Positions 43,729 to 49,623 of a stretch of 49,623 nt of DNA are shown here, in pieces; position 1 is the first letter of the stretch, and the number at the start of each line of letters is the position of its first letter. The stretch comes from Flavobacteriaceae bacterium (lineage in GTDB: Bacteria > Bacteroidota > Bacteroidia > Flavobacteriales > Flavobacteriaceae). Location: assembly GCA_024644725.1 (NCBI GenBank), contig JAHEHE010000010.1, positions 1 through 49,623 of the forward strand. Direction: 5' to 3'. The position numbers and the translations under genes are program-made. The notes below the pieces were generated by a model. It was not told where the DNA came from. It saw nothing but the letters and a program-made list of their open reading frames with translations, and did no database searches.

Positions 43729-46464
43729 TCAATCGTCATTGAAAACACTCTCGATCACTTTTTTCTGTCGCAATTTGAATCGTGCTGAAGAACCTGCGGC
43801 CGGGACCGCGTAATATTTCCTGGATCTGACCTCAAGATTCCTCAGGTTGAATCGCTGTAGCATATAGCTCCATGCCCCCATGTTCCTTGGTTCTTCCTGT
43901 GCCCAGATAAATCGGTCAGCATTTTTGTAGCGCGAGATGATCCGCTCCAACTTTTCTTCATGTAACGGAAAAAGCTGCTCGACCCGGATAAGGGCAATGT
44001 TCTCACTTTTCCTGTTTGTGCGTTCTGCGAGAAGGTCATAATAGAACTTTCCGGAACAAAACACGAGTTTGGTCACCTTTTCAGGGTCCAACACATCATC
44101 GATGACTTCCTGGAACTCTCCGTTGACCAGGTCGTTCATCGGAGAAACGGCCAGTGGATGTCTCAAGAGGCTTTTGGGGGTGAAAACAATCAATGGTTTT
44201 CTGAAATTCCGCTTCATCTGACGCCTCAGCAGGTGAAAGAAATTTGCGGGAGTCGTGCAATTCGCTACGGTCATGTTGTCTTCGCCACAAAGCTGCAAAA
44301 AGCGTTCGATTCGTGCTGAGGAATGCTCTGAACCCTGCCCCTCATAACCATGGGGCAAAAGCACCACAATCCCGTTCTGCTGCTTCCACTTGTCTTCCGC
44401 CGCAGAAATATACTGGTCGAAAATGATCTGGGCCCCGTTGCTGAAATCCCCAAACTGGGCCTCCCATATCGTCAGTGAATTTGGAGCCGCCATGGCATAG
44501 CCATAATCAAAACCCAACACCCCATATTCCGACAGGGGCGAGTTGTATATTGTCATGGTTCCCTTGTTCTTCGGGTTGCTGTTCAGCAAATTGAATCTTT
44601 CTGAGGAAATCTCATCTCTTAATATGGCATGTCGATGCGAAAATGTGCCTCGTTCCACATCCTGGCCCGAGATTCTCACATTGTACCCCTCCTCGAGCAA
44701 GCTGCCGTAGGCCAAGGTCTCACCCATGCCCCAATCCAGCCTGTCGGTCTCAAAAACCATTTTTGCCCGCTCTTTGAGAATTCGTTCTGCTTTTCTCAAA
44801 AATTTGATCCCCTCGGGAACGGTCGAGACAACTCTCGCAATATTCTCCAGGTGACTCTTCGGGTATTTTGTGCCAACACTGAGCAGCATAGCATCGCGAT
44901 CCTGACTCATAAAACCATGCCACACATTGTCCATGAAGGGAACGACCTTCGCCGCATCGTCTTTCTTGGCCTTGTTGAATTCGGTCTCCAAAAGATTCTT
45001 GTACTCCGAAATCAAGCCCGGCAAATAGTCTTCATCGATTACTCCCTCTTCAATGAGCTTTTTATTGTAGATATCCCTGGGGTTGGGCTGCTTGGATATG
45101 GCCTTGTAAAGGATGGGCTGCGTAAACCGGGGCTCATCCCCTTCATTGTGACCGTATTTGCGATAACCTAACAGATCAATGAATACATCCCTTTTGAATT
45201 GCATCCTGAAATCAAGAGCCATCAGGACGGCATGGGTAACCGCCTCAACGTCATCCGCATTTACGTGCAGCACCGGTGACAACGTGACCTTGGCCACATC
45301 CGTACAATAGGTACTTGAGCGCGCATCCAGGTAATTTGTAGTAAAACCTATCTGATTGTTGACGACAATGTGTATCGTTCCTCCTGTTGTATAGCCTTTG
45401 AGTTTGCTCATTTGAATGAGCTCGTACGCAATTCCCTGTCCTGCCACCGCCGCATCCCCGTGCACGACCACAGGCAGAAGTTTGGATGAGTTTCCGTCGT
45501 AATCGTCTTCAATTTTTGCACGGGCTATTCCCTCAGCCACCGCTCCAACTGTTTCCAAATGAGATGGATTGGGCACCAGGTTCATAGTGATCCGCTTGTT
45601 GCTCTTGAGAGTTTTCGAAATTGTCGACCCGAGATGATATTTCACGTCTCCATCAAAGTCATCGTCATCGAAATCTTTTCCCTCAAATTCATTGAAAAGC
45701 TCGCGAATCGGTTTTCTGAAAATATTTACCAACGTGTTCAGACGACCGCGATGTGCCATTCCTAAAACAAACTCATCCACATCAAACTGCTCCGCTGCAA
45801 TTCTGAAAAGACCTCCAAGGGCCGGAATCAAGGTCTCTCCCCCTTCCAGGGAAAATCTTTTTTGTCCTACGTATTTGGTTTGAAGGAACTGCTCGAAACT
45901 CACAGCCTGGTTCAATTTTGCCAGGACATATTTCTTGGTTTCAGGGGTGTAATTCGGGTGGTTGTCATTCTCATTGAGCTTGTTTTGCCACCATGCGATC
46001 TCCTCCGGTTTGCGAATGAACATGTACTCAATTCCGATTGAATCGCAATAAATTCTCTCTAAGTGACCGATAATGACCTTGAGGCTGCTCGGTGGTAAGC
46101 CAAGAATGCTCCCTGCGTTAAAAACCCGGTCCAGATCCTCTTTTCCCAGGCCAAAGTTGTCCAGTTCAAGCGTCGGGCGGTAGGTCCGCCTGTTTCTCAC
46201 CGGATTGGTCTTGGTAAACAAATGACCCCGGGTCCTGTAACCGTTGATGAGCTCGATTACCTTGAATTCCTTGTAGACCTGCTCGGGAATCTCAACTTCA
46301 TCATCTTCCTCTCCTTCCAGGCTGAAATCCGAGTTCGCCAGGTCGTATCCCTGGAAGAAACTTCTCCAGCTCGGTTCGACCTCATCGGGATTTTCCAGGT
46401 ACTTCTGGTATAAGTCTTCAATAAAACCCGTATGTACCGTATTCAAAAAGGAAAACCTGTCCAT
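43729..46464 (-). CDS. sucA: 2-oxoglutarate dehydrogenase E1 component
   Basis: ThDP-dependent decarboxylase of the TCA cycle. 911 residues from the ATG at 46464 (MDRFSFLNTVHTGFIEDLYQ). E2-binding N-terminus, then GMAHRGRLNTLVNI, the ThDP/Mg motif VHGDAAVAGQGIAYELIQMS with NNQIGFTT, and the C-terminal transketolase part with HGYEGQGSEHSSARIERFLQ and WAQEEPRNMGAWSY. An upstream start at 46551 is rejected because a perfect -7 box (46500-46507) lies between. It is probably in an operon with odhB; the E3 gene is elsewhere. Confidence 0.97.
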   Translation of the reverse strand: MDRFSFLNTVHTGFIEDLYQKYLENPDEVEPSWRSFFQGYDLANSDFSLEGEEDDEVEIPEQVYKEFKVIELINGYRTRGHLFTKTNPVRNRRTYRPTLELDNFGLGKEDLDRVFNAGSILGLPPSSLKVIIGHLERIYCDSIGIEYMFIRKPEEIAWWQNKLNENDNHPNYTPETKKYVLAKLNQAVSFEQFLQTKYVGQKRFSLEGGETLIPALGGLFRIAAEQFDVDEFVLGMAHRGRLNTLVNIFRKPIRELFNEFEGKDFDDDDFDGDVKYHLGSTISKTLKSNKRITMNLVPNPSHLETVGAVAEGIARAKIEDDYDGNSSKLLPVVVHGDAAVAGQGIAYELIQMSKLKGYTTGGTIHIVVNNQIGFTTNYLDARSSTYCTDVAKVTLSPVLHVNADDVEAVTHAVLMALDFRMQFKRDVFIDLLGYRKYGHNEGDEPRFTQPILYKAISKQPNPRDIYNKKLIEEGVIDEDYLPGLISEYKNLLETEFNKAKKDDAAKVVPFMDNVWHGFMSQDRDAMLLSVGTKYPKSHLENIARVVSTVPEGIKFLRKAERILKERAKMVFETDRLDWGMGETLAYGSLLEEGYNVRISGQDVERGTFSHRHAILRDEISSERFNLLNSNPKNKGTMTIYNSPLSEYGVLGFDYGYAMAAPNSLTIWEAQFGDFSNGAQIIFDQYISAAEDKWKQQNGIVVLLPHGYEGQGSEHSSARIERFLQLCGEDNMTVANCTTPANFFHLLRRQMKRNFRKPLIVFTPKSLLRHPLAVSPMNDLVNGEFQEVIDDVLDPEKVTKLVFCSGKFYYDLLAERTNRKSENIALIRVEQLFPLHEEKLERIISRYKNADRFIWAQEEPRNMGAWSYMLQRFNLRNLEVRSRKYYAVPAAGSSARFKLRQKKVIESVFNDD

Positions 46465-46499
46465 GTTTACTATTCGTTCAAAAAATGAGAAATGAGTGA

Positions 46500-46507
46500 C
46501 AAAAATA
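46500..46507 (-). promoter_or_regulatory. -7 box for sucA-odhB
   Basis: On the minus strand this reads TATTTTTG, 35 bases before the sucA ATG at 46464. It decides the start codon. Confidence 0.6.
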
Positions 46508-46689
46508 AGGGGTTTTGCGCGAATTGTTGTAAAAAAAATGATAAATATCACTTTTGATTATGGTCTCAATAAAACTCTGATCAGCCTATGATTCTCAGGG
46601 ATTCAGGCAGTTTCGGGAGTTCTAAATACCCCAATAAAAAAAGAGTTGGAAAAATGCGAAAAATCATATTTTCGATTTGATTTTTTTCA

Positions 46690-46697
46690 TACATTTG
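46690..46697 (+). promoter_or_regulatory. -7 box for the Cys-rich small protein
   Basis: TACATTTG is a perfect match 43 bases before the ATG at 46741. Confidence 0.55.
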
Positions 46698-46740
46698 AAT
46701 ATTATTTAGAATTAGTTTAAATAAAAATAGTGATTGCGCA

Positions 46741-46881
46741 ATGAGTCAGGCTTCCCACTACTACGTTTTTGACTACAACATGATTGATTTCAATGGGTGT
46801 TCAAGGAAGTCGAAATGTTGCAAGCGCTACAAGAAAAAAGGAAAGAGCAATTGTTCAGACTGCCCCAAATTGCAATTCTGA
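46741..46881 (+). CDS. Small basic Cys-rich protein (46 aa)
   Basis: 46 residues opened by ATG after a TAnnTTTG box. The N-terminal half is aromatic (SHYYVFDYNMIDF); the rest is strongly basic with five Cys at 20, 26, 27, 38 and 41 (KCCKRYKKKGKS, then CSDCP). The C-x2-C near the end and the CC pair suggest metal binding, or a structural Cys cluster near nucleic acid or membrane. I recall short CCxKYKKKGK-type proteins in Bacteroidota without known function. It stands alone between sucA (divergent) and the secreted-protein gene. Confidence 0.65.
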   Translation: MSQASHYYVFDYNMIDFNGCSRKSKCCKRYKKKGKSNCSDCPKLQF

Positions 46882-47059
46882 TCCTTCATCTGGTACTTTT
46901 TTGAATTTCCTTCGGTAAAAAAAAGCGTATCTACGAACTAACAAACCGGCTATTCGTCCTAAGCCATTTTTAAAGCTTGCCTCTCATTATTACTTTGCGG
47001 CTCCCTGAGTGGGAGAACTTTTCCCCCGTAGGGATATCAATTAACCAAACTTTATTTAC

Positions 47060-47830
47060 ATGAAACAACTATTTACACTTTTGCTAATCGTGGTTATCTC
47101 GATAGGCAGCACCAATGAACTCCTGGCACAGGACGATTCTTTCACCCCGATGTGGGAGAGCTTTTACATTACTCCCGACAATACCAAATTAAAAGAACTT
47201 GGGGAAGCAATGGCCAAGCACAATAAAAAATATCACAGCGAAGAAGGCCCGCACCGGGCAGTGGTGTACAACGTGGTATCCGGACCCAACATGGGCAAGA
47301 TGGTATGGCAGATGGGACCACTTAAGTTTGCTCATCTCGATTCAAGACCCAAAGGAGGAGGACATGACGAAGACTGGAGAGACAATGTCATGCCTTATGT
47401 CAAGAAACTGAGTCATGGTGAATACTGGGAGCAGGATATGGAACTGTCGAACACCGATATGATGGATGGAAATGTTGGCAGCACCCCGATCCTTCACATT
47501 CGCTTTCACGAAGTTGCGAAAGGCCACGGATACAGTGTCGATCACTTGCTGGACCAAATCAGCTCGACTATCAAAGCCATGGACGGCGACAACCCCTGGG
47601 GCGTTTACGACAATCAATTCCGTCAGGGATATCGAATTGGCAGACACCTGGCAACTGTGAGCTTTCTGAAAAACTATGCAGAATACGACGAGCCGAATAC
47701 CTTCAAAGACACCTTCATCAAAGTTCATGGAGAAGATGCCTGGCAGCCCTTTATCCGGGGTATGGCAGATTCCATGTCGAACAGCTGGGATGAGGTCTGG
47801 GAATACAATGCAGCTCTAAGCGGAAACTAA
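47060..47830 (+). CDS. Secreted protein of unknown function (256 aa)
   Basis: Signal peptide MKQLFTLLLIVVISIGSTNELLAQ, here given as LFTLLLIVVISIGS with cleavage after LLAQ (about residue 24). The mature part appears to be two similar alpha/beta halves: FTPMWESFYITPDNTKLKEL and ILHIRFHEVAKGHGYSVDHL begin them, each followed by a helix, then a strand. This resembles tandem dimeric-barrel (antibiotic-monooxygenase/NIPSNAP-like) folds, by inference. It has no Cys. The C-terminus is WEYNAALSGN. It is monocistronic, with a folded-looking leader and a strong bidirectional terminator. Confidence 0.75.
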   Translation: MKQLFTLLLIVVISIGSTNELLAQDDSFTPMWESFYITPDNTKLKELGEAMAKHNKKYHSEEGPHRAVVYNVVSGPNMGKMVWQMGPLKFAHLDSRPKGGGHDEDWRDNVMPYVKKLSHGEYWEQDMELSNTDMMDGNVGSTPILHIRFHEVAKGHGYSVDHLLDQISSTIKAMDGDNPWGVYDNQFRQGYRIGRHLATVSFLKNYAEYDEPNTFKDTFIKVHGEDAWQPFIRGMADSMSNSWDEVWEYNAALSGN

Positions 47831-47855
47831 TCGACTGAAATTAAAATAGCGAAAA

Positions 47856-47894
47856 AAAAGAGGGACTTCCACATATTGTGTAAGTCCCTCTTTT
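47856..47894. terminator. Bidirectional terminator between convergent genes
   Basis: A perfect 13 bp stem (AAAAGAGGGACTT / AAGTCCCTCTTTT) with A-run on one side and T-run on the other, so it can stop transcription of both the secreted-protein gene (plus) and the adaptor gene (minus). Confidence 0.93.
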
Positions 47895-47917
47895 CTTTTT
47901 AAGATCAGACACTTCAA

Positions 47918-49018
47918 TTATAGGCCTTCAATTTTGTTCCAGATTTTGATCTCATCGTCCTCGCTGAGACCTTCCTTCACCTCTACCTGAATCCCATCAC
48001 TGATGCCCAGGGTGATATCCCTTCTTTCGAACTCCTTTTCTCCCGTTTTAACTTCAACATAGGGTGATTTGGACTCGTCGTCAAACTGGACCAAAGCCTC
48101 TTTAATCGTAAGAACGCTGTCGGCCCGGGCCAGGATAATTGAAGCGTTGGCACTTAAGCCTGCGCGAATGAAGGTGCTATCCTGCTTCTGCAAAGTCCCC
48201 TTGATCTCGAACTGTATGGCTCCGTTTTCGAGTTTGCCCTTGGGTGCGATATAATCGAGAACAGCGTCAAAAGTTGCGTTTTCAATGGCTCCTACGGTGA
48301 TTTCCAGAGGATAGCCCTCTTTGATCTTGCCCACTTCAGACTCATCCACCTTGCCTTCGAAAATCATGCGGTTGACGTCTGCCAGAGCGGCAATGGTCGT
48401 ACCCTCATTGAAGTTATTGCTTTGAATCACCTGGTTCCCGACTTCCACCGGCAGTTCCAGGATCATACCGGGAACCGTGGATCGAATCAGTGTGTTGGCT
48501 GAGCTTCCCAAACCTTTGGTAGAGCCCGTCTTAACGATGTCATAGTTCTGGCGAGCCGCTTCGTAGGCCTGTTCGGCTTGTTTGAAGGTTACTTCAAAAC
48601 GCTCCAGGTCCTGTTTCGAGATCACGCCTTTTTCGTACAGGCTTTTCTGACGATCGTATTTTCGTCTCTCATCATCCAGGGTGATCTTCGCCTGATCAAT
48701 CGCATTTCGGGCCTGGTTCAAACTTGAAAGATTTGGGATCACCTTGATCTTGGCAATCAGGTCGTTGGCCTTAACAAGGTCGCCTGCTTCCACGTAAATC
48801 TCATCAATCACACCCGAGATATTCGGTTTGATCAGCACCTCCTCCATAGGAAGGATGCTTCCTGTGGCCACGGTCTTGTTCACAATGGATTGCTTCGAAG
48901 GTTTTTCCGTGTTGTAAACAACCGGATCCTCCTGGTTCTTGGAATACAGATAGTACATGGCACCTGCAAAGGTCACCGTGATGAATACCAAAGTTATTAT
49001 GGTTACTGATTTTTTCAT
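47918..49018 (-). CDS. HlyD/MacA-family periplasmic adaptor subunit
   Basis: Membrane-fusion protein of a tripartite efflux pump. 366 residues: a short cytoplasmic start, one helix (SVTIITLVFITVTFAGAMYYL, about 4-24), the lipoyl/barrel-sandwich half starting VLIKPNISGVIDEIYVEAGD, a coiled-coil hairpin (about 100-170), the second lipoyl half, and a beta-barrel near DESEVGKIKEGYPLEI. It lies 65 bases after the MacB-like permease, so it is the downstream member of the pump operon. Substrate unknown. Confidence 0.9.
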   Translation of the reverse strand: MKKSVTIITLVFITVTFAGAMYYLYSKNQEDPVVYNTEKPSKQSIVNKTVATGSILPMEEVLIKPNISGVIDEIYVEAGDLVKANDLIAKIKVIPNLSSLNQARNAIDQAKITLDDERRKYDRQKSLYEKGVISKQDLERFEVTFKQAEQAYEAARQNYDIVKTGSTKGLGSSANTLIRSTVPGMILELPVEVGNQVIQSNNFNEGTTIAALADVNRMIFEGKVDESEVGKIKEGYPLEITVGAIENATFDAVLDYIAPKGKLENGAIQFEIKGTLQKQDSTFIRAGLSANASIILARADSVLTIKEALVQFDDESKSPYVEVKTGEKEFERRDITLGISDGIQVEVKEGLSEDDEIKIWNKIEGL

Positions 49019-49083
49019 TTTCTATTGATTTCGTGCTTTATTTAGTTCTCTGCTCTTCTATTTTGATTTTTTTTACTTTCTTT

Positions 49084-49623
49084 TTACTCGGATCTCAAGG
49101 CGTCGACGGGTTTCAGTTTAATTGCGGTTTGAGCCGGGATCATTCCTGCCAGCAAGCCTGAACCTACCAAGATCACAAGCGCTGTAGTGACTACTCCCAG
49201 ATTCACGCTCGGATTGGCAAACATATCTATCGGATCTACCATATCAAGCGCGTAGTTGATTCCGTAGATCAAAAAGGCCCCAAAAGCTATTCCGGCCATA
49301 CCCGCTATAATGGTAAGAAATACGGATTCGGTCAGAATCTGAGCCCTTATCTTTGTAGGAGTAGCTCCGACAGCACGTCGGATGCCGATTTCCTTGGTTC
49401 TTTCTTTGACGACGATCAGCATGATATTGCTCACTCCAATCACGCCTGACAGCAAGACCAGGGTGCCGACAAAATAAGCGATCACCTTGAGAGCCATAAA
49501 CAGGCTTTCCACTCGATTGTACTGCTCATACAGGTCAAAATGCCCGACAGCCCTATTATCCTCAGGATGTATCTTGTGGTTTTTTTTCACGATGTCAAAA
49601 ATTTGACTTTTAATCTCGGTGAT
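49084..49623 (-). CDS. MacB-like ABC transporter permease (5' end beyond the window)
   Basis: 179 residues of the C-terminal part; the frame stays open to base 49623. A periplasmic piece is followed by three helices: the FtsX-type core VLLSGVIGVSNIMLIVVKERTKEIGIRRAVGA is here given as GVIGVSNIMLIVVKERTKEI and IRRAVGATPTKI, then ILTESVFLTIIAGMAGIAFG and a last helix in VTTALVILVGSGLLAG, ending PAQTAIKLKPVDALRSE. This is the MacB/FtsX signature. A GTG at 49590 is not the true start. The ATPase domain is probably a separate gene upstream. Confidence 0.92.
   Translation of the reverse strand: MTEIKSQIFDIVKKNHKIHPEDNRAVGHFDLYEQYNRVESLFMALKVIAYFVGTLVLLSGVIGVSNIMLIVVKERTKEIGIRRAVGATPTKIRAQILTESVFLTIIAGMAGIAFGAFLIYGINYALDMVDPIDMFANPSVNLGVVTTALVILVGSGLLAGMIPAQTAIKLKPVDALRSE

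Noticed and set aside
46465-46551. An N-terminal extension of SucA rich in Ile/Phe
   Set aside because: The -7 box at 46500-46507 falls inside it, and the family N-terminus begins at the ATG at 46464.
47918-49623. A MacAB-TolC drug exporter assigned to a specific substrate
   Set aside because: Only the adaptor and part of a permease are visible; nothing in the sequence points to a substrate.

Overview
The window is chromosomal DNA from a member of the Bacteroidota, most likely class Flavobacteriia. The evidence is: many start-proximal boxes matching the phylum's promoter signature TAnnTTTG; few Shine-Dalgarno sequences; a DnaE polymerase with a fused proofreading exonuclease; an S16 protein with a long acidic/Ala tail; the gene order purH-mreBCD-PBP2-rodA; the rlmD-DUF6452-DUF6048 trio; an exosortase-F (XrtF) pair; and proS close to an OmpP1/FadL gene. 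Base composition looks fairly even (mid-40s % GC by eye, not computed). I see no insertion sequence, prophage, CRISPR array or integrase; this is mostly core genome plus one surface-polysaccharide block.

Layout. 1-12.1 kb: 5' part of dnaE (minus); rpsP, rimM and a tRNA methyltransferase (plus); a saccharopine dehydrogenase-like gene; a DUF423 membrane protein; pckA; dinB; then the operon rlmD-DUF6452-DUF6048-small membrane protein. 12.1-15.4 kb: SUI1 factor, nucleoside phosphorylase, small lipoprotein, pyrG. 15.4-20.8 kb: copper-type P-ATPase, a tiny hydrophobic ORF with its own promoter box and hairpin, xrtF and its partner, a GAF/methionine-sulfoxide-reductase-like gene, an MFS transporter. 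20.9-28.1 kb: purH and the rod-shape/elongasome operon mreB-mreC-mreD-mrdA-rodA. 28.1-30.1 kb: rpsT, tRNA-Glu and proS. 30.2-32.9 kb: a Gly/Trp/Tyr- and Ser/Arg-rich lipoprotein and a FadL-like outer membrane protein. 32.9-42.4 kb: a polysaccharide assembly cluster (chain-length protein, flippase, ligase/polymerase proteins, two glycosyltransferases, two phosphoglycosyltransferases) ending in a uracil-DNA-glycosylase-like gene. 42.4-46.5 kb: sucA-odhB. 46.7-47.8 kb: a 46-residue Cys-rich basic protein and a secreted protein of unknown function. 47.9-49.6 kb: a MacA-like adaptor and the end of a MacB-like permease.

How the genes fit together. Replication and repair (dnaE, dinB, UDG-like), translation (rpsP, rimM, rpsT, tRNA-Glu, proS, SUI1, tRNA/rRNA methylases), central metabolism (pckA, sucA-odhB, pyrG, purH) and envelope building (MreBCD-PBP2-RodA, polysaccharide cluster, FadL, XrtF, efflux) are interleaved in short operons. 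No intergenic stretch exceeds 300 bases. The less-explained items are the tiny hydrophobic ORF between xrtF and copA, the Cys-rich 46-residue protein, the Gly/Trp-rich lipoprotein, the leader of the secreted 256-residue protein, the untranslated leader of pckA, and several promoter boxes lying 3-4 bases from a start codon, which implies leaderless mRNAs.
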